Source of the DNA: Patagioenas fasciata
Lineage: Eukaryota; Chordata; Aves; Columbiformes; Columbidae
Assembly (NCBI RefSeq): GCF_037038585.1
Contig: NC_092522.1
Coordinates: forward strand, 47,467,661-47,531,660
Reading direction: 5' to 3'
Length of the DNA: 64,000 bases
Position numbers and translations under genes: made by a program. Position 1 is the first letter of the stretch; every line of letters starts with the position of its first letter. This document shows, piece by piece, positions 1 through 12,000 of the stretch. The notes under the pieces were generated by a model. That model saw nothing but the letters and a program-made list of their open reading frames with translations. It searched no databases and was not told the DNA's origin.

Positions 1-32
1 GTCCTGGGCACGGAGGGACTTCATGCTTTAAG
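1..32 (+). CDS. TARBP1: TARBP1 possible partial exon 1 of window
   Basis: Frame 1 reads [10 protein letters not shown] and then two bases (AG) before an AAG/GTAAAA donor. Its phase fits the next exon and would give the smooth reading GLHALRILAKKC. The intron this implies is only 31 nt, far below usual vertebrate limits, so these bases could instead be intronic. Confidence 0.4.
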
Positions 33-3000
33 GTAAAATGTACACTGCATTTTGTTCTTACAGAATTCTTGCAAAGAAATGTGCTGAACATCTGGAGAGC
101 CAAGATTTAATCCATGTTTGTTACTTCAGGGAGGATGGGGTGGTTTTGCATGGTAATGGAAGGTTTTTTCTCCTTCATGCCTTATTGACAGTGGAAAGCA
201 ATTTAAGAACCAATGTATTTATATCTCTATGTGACTTAAAAAATGAGTGTTTTGCATTTCAGTCCTTTGTCATCACTTCCTTTTTGGCATCATTTTTCCC
301 TGGTCTTCCATACTTCATAACTGATATATATCAAACTTCTTTTTCTTCTAATTATATCAAAACTTTATTTAATGGCAGTTGAGGCTGTATCAGGGAACAG
401 CCCACAAAACTGAAAACCAAAAGACTCATAAATAAAAGGCTAGGCAAAAGTAATTGACATGTGCATTTTCCTCAATCACACTGTTTCCCAAGTGTGTGCT
501 TTCATTTCTTACAGCCACTAAAAATCAATAATTGTTCCAGTTTAATCAAATTTGAGCTTTGAAATAAAATCTTACTGGTAGTTGAAGGAATATTGGCTCA
601 AATTTGTTTACTGTGGAAAAAAAACAAAAAAAAAAAAAACAAAACAAAACAAAACCAAAAAACAAACAAAAAACCCAACACAGCTCTGTTGATAAAAGAG
701 CATTGAAGATTTCTTTCAGTTTTGTGCTAGAGTGGGAATTTGGCAAACATTTCTCTGCTTGCTACAGATAGAAATGCAAGTATTAAATTATCAGTTTGAA
801 CTGATGTGATCATGGGGATTGTTCTTTTAGTTTTGGCTTTGTTCTGCTTTTCCCCGCTCCATGCTTATTATCTTGTCAGGTATATGCTTATCCAAGTTTT
901 ATTATCAGGTTTTGAAAGTACATGTACACGTAGTCTTGGTTCTGAATTGTATGCTATCCAATCAGGCAATGATTGTGTTCTAGTTAGTAGTATATATTTC
1001 TTAAATACAATCTAATGTATTTTAAATGGTTAATAATTAGTAAATACATGAAAATGTTTAAACTCCCTAAGTGTGTCTTTTCTACAGTGCATGTTTTTCC
1101 TCTTTGCAGAGATGTCCTCCAGTGTACTATGATTACACATCAGATTTTGTTGCGTGGAGCTGCTCAGTGCTATCTTCTTCAAACAGCTATGCATTTGACA
1201 GATGTGGTGAGTTTTTTCGTGTTTGTTTTTGTGTTGGTTTTTTTTTTCTTCCTGATGTAATAGGAATACACTAACACTTTCACAGGATAAATGGTATTAA
1301 AAAAATTTGCTAAATACAACATAGAACAACTGATGATGTTGGATTTGCAATTTTTTTAGTGACTACTTAAAACTGTGCTATATAAATGTGCGTATGCTTC
1401 TCTTAGCGTCTGTTTTTCATAAGATGTATATTTTTTCATTACCTTTTATTAGTTGACATTTTGTAGGGTTTTCATGCAGTAATTACGGAATAGTATCATC
1501 TTATGATATCAATTGCATAAACTCAGCTTTTAACAGATAGAAACTAAATGGACTTTTCTGAAATACCAAAGAGAATGAACATATTCATAATAACAGAATG
1601 CTGAAACTACCATTAATATTGAAATAGCAAGACCTTAATTATTCAGTAAAGTATTCAGGCTTCGGTTGGCTTCTAGTTATACATTAACTTGCATATAGAT
1701 TTGAATGCTTGGGGAAAACCAAATTGTGTTCCTTGGTAATGATAAGTTGGTCCAAAAGACAGAAAAATGAGTCTGTCATGGAAAGGAAAATATCAGTTTA
1801 TTTTTCTGAAACTTGCCAGATGACAGCAAACTTCTTGAGTCCCTATACAGATGTTGTCTGTTGTATATTCTATTGGCAACTATTGTAACTTCATGAATTT
1901 CTTCAGGATAAAGTGTCCCTCCCAGAAGTTTCAAGCTTTCTTCTGTCCCTTAGACCAGAGGAGTCGCTAAGGAGAGATACTATGTTATGGATGGAGGTGA
2001 GAACTGAAGCTGGTTTTATGTTCATCAAACGTTTTTTAGTACCCGTACAAATGTATTATTGCTAATTTAATATTTAAATAGCTAGCTGCTTTTACATTAG
2101 TACATTCTGGAATTTCTGGATGTGGAGTCTGAATGGATTTATGTTTCACTTGAGAGTTGTGAATTTTTGTTTTTTTTTTTTAATTCTATAGAGGGGTTAA
2201 TGTTAACCCTAAACAAATTATTCAGCAGCTTCAAAGTGGAAGAATTCTAAGCGGGGAGAAAAATATGACTTTTTCTTTTTTCATGCAGAAATTCTACAGA
2301 AGCAAAAGCTCTTTCTTGAGGCAGAGGTTTGGGGTTTTTTTTGAACTACAAAGCTTGTATGTCTCAGTTCATTGTGTTTCCTAGAGTTCATCTCAATATT
2401 GCACCTGTTGGGTGTAACCATATTCAAATGCAAATCAGAATCAGGTCTTATCAGGCTTTTTTGCCCTTGAATACTGGTCCTTTAAGAGACTTCTGTGTGT
2501 TCATCAAAATCCTAGTCTTCTGCATCCTTTGCCAAGATTACAGGAACTAAAATCACTACTGGTAAGCCTGTACTAGTACCTGAAATCTCTTCCATCAGGG
2601 ATCCGTGCTCACTCCTCTTGGTGGTTGCTGACTTCATGCAGTACAAAGCAGGGTGCCTTGTGGAATCCACAGAACCATGACTTGGGCTTCTCCCTCTGCT
2701 TTTATGAAAGATACCAGGTGGATGTAATGCCCTCAGCTGAAGCTGCTTTTGCTCATTGGGTTCTACAGCCAATTGTTTGTGTATATTATCTACATTGTCT
2801 TTGTGGCTACTTCTAATTTCTCCTCAACTACCTGTTGTAAAATTTCATTTAATGGAAAGGAACACTATTCTGTAAGTTTGCTCTGTCTTTAGAGGTATAG
2901 TCTGCTAGTATGGTTCATGTTATCCCTTTTAGTTCTGAAATTACTGTCCAAGAGAATGTGGATCTTGAAACTCTCGGAGTGGGTCAGTATATGGGCCAAA

Positions 3001-6000
3001 AAAATTGTTTAAGAGCTGCTACTGGTTTGCATGGTTTTTTTTGGTGAACTCAGCACTGGTAGGAATAACAGGGTGATGTTGAAGGGAAAAATTTGCCTAC
3101 CATGTAGAGTGAGATTGTACGTTTTAAATTTCCAGAGGATGTATGTGTTATGTCTTTGCAAGATGCAAAATTCTATGAGAAAGCCTCAAGAAGTCATTTT
3201 ATATAAAGAATACACTGGAGCCAACTGAACATGTAGCCATGACTTGGGTTTGTTCTACAGCAATATAATGTTGTATGATTTTTTTTTTTTTTTTTGCATA
3301 GTGTCCTCTTTTTATGGATGCTGCACTTTGCATCCTACTTAATTGATTTTTTGGTATAAAAGTTGGTGTTGGTGGTTGTTATTTTTTTTGTTTTGGTTTG
3401 TTTTGTATTGGTTGTTTTGTTTGGTTTTTTGTGGTTTTTTTTTTTTTTTTTTAGCAGCTCTCAGTAGATAGCACTTGGCTGTGGGAAGCCATTCTGAGAC
3501 AAGGGAATTTTTACTACTCTTCCTTATTTTTAAGCGCTGGATTTTTTTTGTATTAGTACCAATCTTTTTTGGGGGTGTTCTGAATTGCTCTCTGGAAGAA
3601 CCTTTTTTGATGTTAATTAGAGGAGAGTGTGTTAAGCCTCAAGGGAGACACAGTTAATACATCTCACAGTATGGATTTGGTGTCACAGCTCATACTGTTA
3701 TGTTGGTAGTGTCAGTATAGAGCTGGCATATATGGTTAAATAGTAACATACTGGATTTAATTTAGCTTTGCAGTTGGTTGCAAGTGAATGACAGATGCTT
3801 CAGAAAGTCTGTAACTTCTGATTTTGAACATCAAGAAACATCGTCATTATATCAATATGTACGCACTCTTGTGAGAGAGTACCTTAAGACACCAGTATCT
3901 GAAAGTAAGTTAAATTAATATTAGTATAAAAAGACTTTGAGGATGATTTAAGCAAAAAATGACAAAAATCCTTTGGATTATAGAAGAGCTCTTTGTTTAT
4001 ATATATTGTACCTGTTAGAATTCTATCTAATTTATGGTATTCATGATTCCTAAGTTTGAAATTTATTCTTTAATTCCAGTTCTCCTTCATAAAATACAGT
4101 CCAGCAGTATTAATTGAAAGTTAAACCTTAATATTGAATTTTAAGGGTGCACTGTTGCTTGTCCATTTTATTTATTTTGTTACTTTTTTTGGTGACATGT
4201 GAAAATGCTGGAATATGGGGGAAGAGGAGAGCACAAGGGAATGTGAACAAAGACAGGTTCTGTAGCCTTTCTCAGCAGAGCTTTGCAAAATGATGAAGTG
4301 TATTTGTGGAGAGAAATGCCTTATAGTTCTGCAGCTTGGCAGCTCATGACACACCTTCCTGTGTAGTGACGTTCTTGTGATCTCGGAGTGCCTGCAATTG
4401 GCTGCCACACCAAGGAAGGTTGTTTGTATGTTGTATAAATATGCAGATAAATCCTGAAAGGACTTTTTTCTTCACTGCCACATTTTAAATTATTGTAACT
4501 TTAGTTTAGAATTTTCTTTCAGATATGTTGAAAGGAATGGCAAAATGACTTTTTGAATAGTTGATCTTTTGTGTGGTACTCACTTATTTGCTACTTAAGT
4601 ACTGCAGTTGTATCAAATTTCATATAGTTTTATAATATCAGAAGTCAGCACTTCTTTTATTTATACCTATAGGAGATATAGCAGCTAGACCATAATTTGC
4701 TAGTGATAAATACCTTCAGAAGCTTCCTGCAGCCTGGGAAACTTCACTTGGTTGTCTTATGGTTAGAAAAGTTGCAAGCAAATTTTGTCTATTGATATTC
4801 CAATGTAAATGCTTCGCTAAAAATTTTGGCAGATCGTCTCTCCTTCCTGAAATGCTTGTTTAGTCCTTGGTCTATATTATTTGTAGTTCCATGGCAACCA
4901 TCTATGTTTTGCTTCCAAAAAGTGATGTTAGCAATTTCCTGGTTAGATATGATTCTTAGCTTACAAACAGCTCTGTGGAGGAAAAAAAATAAAATTCAAC
5001 CATGTCCGGCTCCTTAAACTGGACCTCCAAAATGTGCTTTGCTTTCTAAATTCCCAAAGCCAAAAACGTACCAGTCAAAACCCCCTAAAACTAACTTATG
5101 TACTACTATTTAAGAAACAGTTTTATGAGTATGGTGATGTAGTCCTACATAAAAGATAAGAGAGAAACTTTGGTCAGATATTTTTTTTTATATTTCCTTT
5201 TGACAGAGTAGTTTTCATTCTTCAGGTAACTCAGCTGGTCAGAATCACAGCTGATGTTTTTGACGAAGCGTGGAATTATGTTCTTGGCTAACTTCATTTG
5301 AATATACTAATGCATTTTTAAAAGCAATAGAAAAGTCTGTTGGGAGCTACTACATAATATAGCACATTGCCTAAAACTGATTTCAGCATAGGGGCCGATG
5401 AGATCAGCTTCTTTGAGGTGTAAAGGAAAAACATTTGGGTTTAGTTTATCTTGAGATAAAAGAATACAAAAAAAATGTAGTAATGTTCTTGTTAGCATTG
5501 ATTGTTGTTATACAACTAATTTATTTTAATAAGTTATAAACCCAAAAGTTTTTAAAGTAATGTGAAAGTATTTTTAAATACTGTGAAAACTTTACAATAT
5601 CTTTAATCAGGAGAAAATTGCTCTATGCCTGACTGGTTTGAAGCTAAGCTTGTCGCAACAATGATTCTGTTGGCTGCAGATGTGGAGCAGATGAGGAATA
5701 AATGCAGGTAAGTATGAAATATCTTATTTTACATTTCTCTCTTTTTCAAACTCCTCACTCCTGAAGGATCCGGTGGAAGCCTGATCAAGTCAGGAATTCA
5801 TGGGTTTTTCTCTGTAGACTTTCAGTCGGTCTGATAGTTCATTAGACCTTTTCCGACTCTTGCTGCAAACATACCGGGTAGCATTTCTAAAGATACTTAA
5901 GTGACTTGGAAATGTGTGTCCTATTAATTTCCATAAGTGACCTCAGCACTTAAGGCAGATATTCAGAAGAAGACTTTATTTTTGATTTTTGTTTTTATGT

Positions 6001-9000
6001 AGTGGAAAAAGCAACATAGAATGGATTGAACTAGAGGCTTTCTTGAACCCTCTTCTGGATGTCTTGATGAAACTTGGCAGTAATGCTTACATACCAACAC
6101 TGAAAACAGATAAAAGCCTACAGCTTCTCTTGAAGTTATTGCAGACCCGTTCGTTAAAATGTTCCAATACACAAGATGGTTAGTGATATCTTCAGTATAC
6201 TGTGTCTTTTTTAATTATAGTGTAACTAAAACTAAGGTACTTAATGTTTTAAGGCTATATTGTTGACAATCTGGCATATCTGTAACAAAATGGAGCTGTG
6301 AGTCCAGTCCTACAGGGGTTCTTCTCAAGGTGTCACAGGGTCTAGGAACGGAGACTATGGAAGCCCTCTGAGAAAGCAATTGTTAGCCATTAGTATTAGC
6401 TTAGCAGTTAAAATTTGCGGAGTGTGACCATATTACAAATATTTATAGGCCTGTTCTTTGCCAGTGTATGGATTCCATAAATCATTTAGACAATTAAAAA
6501 ATAAGTTAGTACAGAAACCCAGCCTAACCCGCTTAGATGCACCAGGTTCAGCTAGAGCCTTCCCTGGGATCCTGCTAGCCGTACTGTTTTCCGAGTTGAC
6601 TGGTAGATGCTTTTGTCTCAACTAACACTGTTTAAACTGCAAGAGACAGGATGCCTCCGACTATTTCACAGTATTGGGCGTGATTTCAGTAGTCGTGTTT
6701 AACTGACTTGCTTCAATTTGGCCTTAGTTAAGAGGTGCACGCTTAAGCGTGAGCCTGATGATCTGACTGGGAGTTTGAGCGGGTTCAGCATTTCAACTCA
6801 TAGACCTTTCAGGAGACTGAAAAAAACTATGGAGTCCTTGCTACTTTTGTTAGAACTTGGTCAATTTGTAACCAGAATAGATCTATTTTTTTGTGAGAAC
6901 AAGTGAAAAATTGCATTTTTTAATGAATTAGGATGCTGAACTAGAAGAAGAAGGGTCTTGGAATTTGGGTACCCTTTACCCACATTATTATGGGATTTTT
7001 TTTTCAGTATTTTTAAAACATGAAGTGCAAGAGTACTTTTGGAGCAGAAGCCACAGATCTAGGCTTTTGCATGAAAAAAAAAGTTCAGGTTCTTCATCCA
7101 GGTTTCATAAAGTTGTCTAAATGCAACCCTGAAGCGAATGCTTAACCTAATTTTAAAAAGTGCTTTATACAGTCACCGCTCTCTTGAATTTTAGCTATTT
7201 GACTGAAATAGCTGATCAGTAATTACGCAGACTGCTAAAGTTCCCATTGAGGGGTGGTCTCTGACTGCTGGAGTGGATTCCTTCAGGTGAAACTCCAGTG
7301 GAAGATGTGCTCCAGCTGCTTGTGTGCATTCAGTCCACAGCACGAGGTCAGAGCAAGCCTGAAGCAGAACCCTCCAAAACACATGACAGCGTGTGTTAAG
7401 TTTTTAGTATCTAGTATTTAACTCTGTAAATCAATTCCTTATGTGCTGCTCTGCTTGCTAATATATGTAATCAATAGCTCCTGCCTTGAAAAGTTTGGGT
7501 TACTTCACATGTGAAGTTCTGCACAAGAGCTCTTGAGACACAGCAGGGCTGAGCATCACGGTGTCTCCATCCTTCTGAACACCTCCACAGGTGCTCCAGT
7601 CCAGGTCATCATCTGTAGAGTCTTTCAAGAGGCTTTTGGAATTGGACTTGTAATATTACGTCTTTTTGTGTTTAGTTAGACAAGGATTATTTTTCTTATA
7701 TTATTTCCTACAATGTTTTTGTGCTGCTTCCTCCTGCTCAGGAGAGCCATGTTATAAATCTTGTTTCTGCAGCTGTGAATTGGCAGTTTTGAGGGGCAGG
7801 GAGAGTAATGCTGTGAAATACAGAGGTTTTGTTTCCATGTTGAGTAAACAGGAGGAAAAAAAGTCCAGTCTATAAAATGGAAAATTATAAAATGTGAGGG
7901 AAGAAGAAAGGAATTTAAGCTTGCGAAACAAAAGAAATAACAATTGGGAAGTGTTTTATTTAAGAATACTTTAATGGGTATAGACATGTCTGCAACGTAT
8001 GCTGAAAGCAGCAGCGTTTTCCTACAGGTCATGCTGTCTATACTGTTCTTAAACTTCACTGTTTCAAATAGTACGTTTCTGCTAATTAGTTTTTGATGGT
8101 GTTACAGAGCCACTGGTAGTGAATTGGATCTTACTGTCTTATGTATTTATCTGAAAAATTTCTGAATTTTAGTTGCAGATGATGTTTTAGTGATTTGAGA
8201 CTTGGGGTGAACTGTAGTAATAACTCGGCATAGTAAAACTGTTCTAAACAAGTTAAGCATTAGAAATGCAGTCCAATGAGCCATTTTAATAGAGAACACT
8301 GAAAGTAAGTGCAGTATAGATTTGGAACGTGTGGAAACATGTCCCTTTATATTTCTACTTTTTGAAGGTTTCCATTTCATAATAGGTTTGCTACATGAAG
8401 TGTGACTCAGGGTTAACTCCACAAAACAAACAAACAACAACAGAAAATAAAACCAAACAAAAAACAACCAAAAAAATTCATCAGATAAAACCACTGGGTA
8501 ACTCTCCTAAATACTGAAACTGATGGCCGATAGTTTTAGAACAAGATTGTCATGCAGAGCATTTTAACTCCATTTTCGTATTGATATATTATTTCTTTGG
8601 CTGTCAGCTAGCCCTTACCCTTGAAGCACAGTTTGAAATGTGTTTGTGGTTAAATATGTTTTAGCAGAGTGAGCTACTTCCCTTGTGTAATAAACTTGTC
8701 TTTTTGTTTGTAGTATACTTTGTAGTCTAGCCTTTTCTTAGAGAAAGTATCACATTTCTTGTTATAACCTTGCATTTTTGTTTACGATGTTAAGCCAGGA
8801 AGCTACGTGACTGGAATCTTGTAAGATTACTCTATATCCAAAGCTGAATTAGTTCTAAACAGGAAAAAAACAAACCAAAACCAAACCAACCACAACAGCA
8901 AACAAAAACCCCAACCAGTTTTCACTTCTGTGTATATAAGAAATGGCTAACTGCATTTTTCTCAGATACAATTAATTGCTGGATATGGAAACTTTTGTTT

Positions 9001-12000
9001 TTTATTGAAGACTAAGTTTATCATAAGCTGTTTGTGCTGAGGGTTGTGAATAGCACAAAAGTGTGCAAAGCAAGTCAGAAAAATATGGTTTGGTCTTCTG
9101 GTTTTGTATAGGTTTTGGTCACTGACTCATGTTAAATATCAGGAAAGAATACTGTCTGGTTTGACAAGCTCTATGACTCACACTGCTAAAGAGTACAGAG
9201 CTGTTTAAAGGTATTCTTAGGTATCTGAATACTTATTACAGTATAATTTTGTAACTATCTGCATGATATAATAAATTTCTCTAGGCAAGTGTATTTCTGT
9301 ATGTTAATACTGTTGTGTGGGGTTTGTTTTGTTTTCTTCACACAGATGGGGTATTGTGTTTTATTTGGAAATCTCTAATGACACCTGTGGAGAGTATTCT
9401 CGAGTTTATTCTCCGACAGCTTACTACAAATGAGTTAAGCACTGTAAGTAATTATTGTGAGACAACTCTGGTATGGTTTTGCTTGTTAATTTCATTTACC
9501 AGTATTCCTAGTTTTCATATCAAATCTTTGAACAGTCAATTTGCATAGAAATACTTCTGTTAGCTCTTTTTTGAATGGGCACACTAAGAATACAGAGGAA
9601 AAAAAAAGGTGTCTTGACAAGTAGTGTTTAGTGTCTGTAGTTATATTCTTTGTTTCTTCTCAAATCTAAAGAAATCATGTAGTAAGAATTCTTAAGTATC
9701 ATGTTGTACTGTATCGTATCTACTAGTACACTTATGGACATAAGATGTTTGGAGCTTGGAGACTTTTAGTGCTCAGCCTCTTAACATCTTTATTGATTGT
9801 CTTCTACTTTGCTCTTTGATGTAGTCAGTGTTTAAGTTTATACCCCAAAGAAACCTGTGACTTTTGAAGCAAAATGACTTTGATAGTAGCAGAGTTTGAC
9901 TTCTCTAAAAACACCCTGTTGAATGTATTGAAGAACTGCGCTGCTTTTCAGAGAGAGAGGTGGTACATGTTTCCTTCTTTAAAGAGCATTCAAGTCATGT
10001 GTAAATAAAAAGACAAAAGACAAAAATACCAAGCCCCCTCCCCCAAAACCAAACCAAGCAAACCAAAACCAAACAAAAAACAAAACAAAAAAAACCCACC
10101 AACCAAAACCAAATAAAACAAACCCCTGCAAAATTAAAATGTTATTAAGCTTCAGTGACTGTTGTTGTCATTCTGCTGTAATTCGTTACTATTAGTTTTC
10201 TTTCTTCTAAGTTTCCTCCTCTTAATACTTCAGTTTACCTTTGTTTCCTCATTTTTAGGTTGACGACCTGGATCGTTGTGATCTATACTTAGCTTTAATT
10301 CCAGAGATAGTGAATTTGTGCTTGCAAGTTAGCTGGAAGAAAGTACCATCTATCAAGAATTTCATTTTGTCCCTGACAAGTGCATCTATTTGTAATCTTC
10401 AGGAGAGAAATTATGAAGAGGTAATTTAACATTATTTACAAAAGTAAATTATTAATATAAAATAAAACAGTAAGTTTTAATTAAAATATTTTATTTGTAA
10501 TGCTTATGTTTATTAGATTATATGTAAATCATTCTATAGACATACTATAAATACAACTTAATGTTTAAATATTTATATTTTATTATACATATTAATGTAA
10601 CTATATATCATAAAATAATTAAAAGTTTGTGTATATATATTCCCTAAAATATTTGTGTGTTTAGTTGGCTGTATAATGTTAACTTAAAATACTTGTAGCT
10701 AAGATTTTCAGTACTTTCGTTTTCTTACACTTAATTTCTTAGAAGTCTATATAGCTAAAGAAGAACTTTAGTTATAATAATGGACTATGTGTACTCAAAA
10801 GCTTTTTCCTCAAGTATGAACCAGTCTTACTGAGGAAGTTACTGCTAAATGAAAATGCCTTTTGTATTAATGATCTATTAAATTTCCAAGCTGGAAGATA
10901 GAGAGAAAAATAAATTCCAGAACCCAGCATGGCTTTGGCTTTTTTGTATAGTTGTGCTGGTTGTCCCATAGTTGTATGTATTAGGCTAGTATATCTGAAG
11001 TAGATACATTTTTCAAAAGGTAAAGAAACATTAATAACTTCTATAAAAGTAGGAGATTTAAATTTGACTTTGGGTGGTATAATCTTCAGTATTTTATGGG
11101 TAGAATTATTGATCAAGAACAGTTAATAATTGTAAGTATTTGATTTTCTAGGTTTACTTTTCTAAGGAAACAAAGATCAAGACATTTTTCTTTCCTTTGG
11201 TTATGTGAATTAGATATTTGTTCCAGTAGTTTCACAGTAAACTTTTTATGGTTCAAGCATAGTGTTCACTGGGGACCTCTACCAAATTATTTTGAATTCA
11301 GTGGAATTAGACTGTCATGATGATTTCAGTTGCATATGTAGTACATCTTCAGTTTAAGAAGAAAAAAAAACTGCTGAATAATTACAAATGAGAAAAATCT
11401 TTTCTGTGCTTTAGACAGCTGAAAGTATCTTGAAGATATTTAAATAACATTGAGCTTTTCTTAGGTAACTATATGCTCATTGACTGTTTTTACTGAGTCG
11501 TTTTATTTTGTGTCTCTTGCAATATATGTGTTTATCACACAGAGTAGATGTTGTGACCTTTTAGCCTCTTGGAGCATTTAGCATGTGGTACTCTGAATTT
11601 TAGCTATCTTCTTGCACTTAGTTTCTCACTACATGGACCAGCATATTTTCTCTAATTGCCATCCAGCAATAAACTGCTACCTGCCAACACTATAGTTGAG
11701 ATACACACCTGCACTTAACGAATAAGTGACTGTAATTTGCAAGGTTTATACTTTTTTCGGTGCTTGCAACTTGTGATTGATTGCACTGACCCAACCAAGA
11801 AACTCTGTGTTATGCATAGGGTAAGAAAATAAGGAAGGAGGAGGATGCTGAGTTGGTATCATATGGTGTCTGAGGTATCACGTTAGAAGAAATCGGTGTA
11901 AGTTTGTTTATGTATGATTTGCTTTTAATTAGGAGCCAAAGCTTAAGGAACAAATTAAAAAAGTAGCTGGCATGGCATCACTTACAGCAGTTTGTGAGAT

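Larger units (their letters stand above)
153..9345 (+). other. TARBP1 introns between exons 2 and 8 (noncoding content)
   Basis: Excluding exons 3-7, this stretch is AT-rich intron with no further coding signal I can support. It holds A/C tracts at about 616-679, 8420-8477 and 8861-8917, a T/G tract at 3361-3455 ending in a long T run, a T run at 3279-3295, and a 14-bp perfect palindrome at 6738-6751. The region around 6240-6900 has a different, more GC-rich texture and may be an old repeat that I cannot name. Confidence 0.6.

Noticed and set aside
1110-1206. Alternative frame of exon 3 reading [15 protein letters not shown]
   Set aside because: It looks protein-like, but it ends in phase 1 and the next exon then meets a stop at once. 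The other frame runs smoothly into exon 4.
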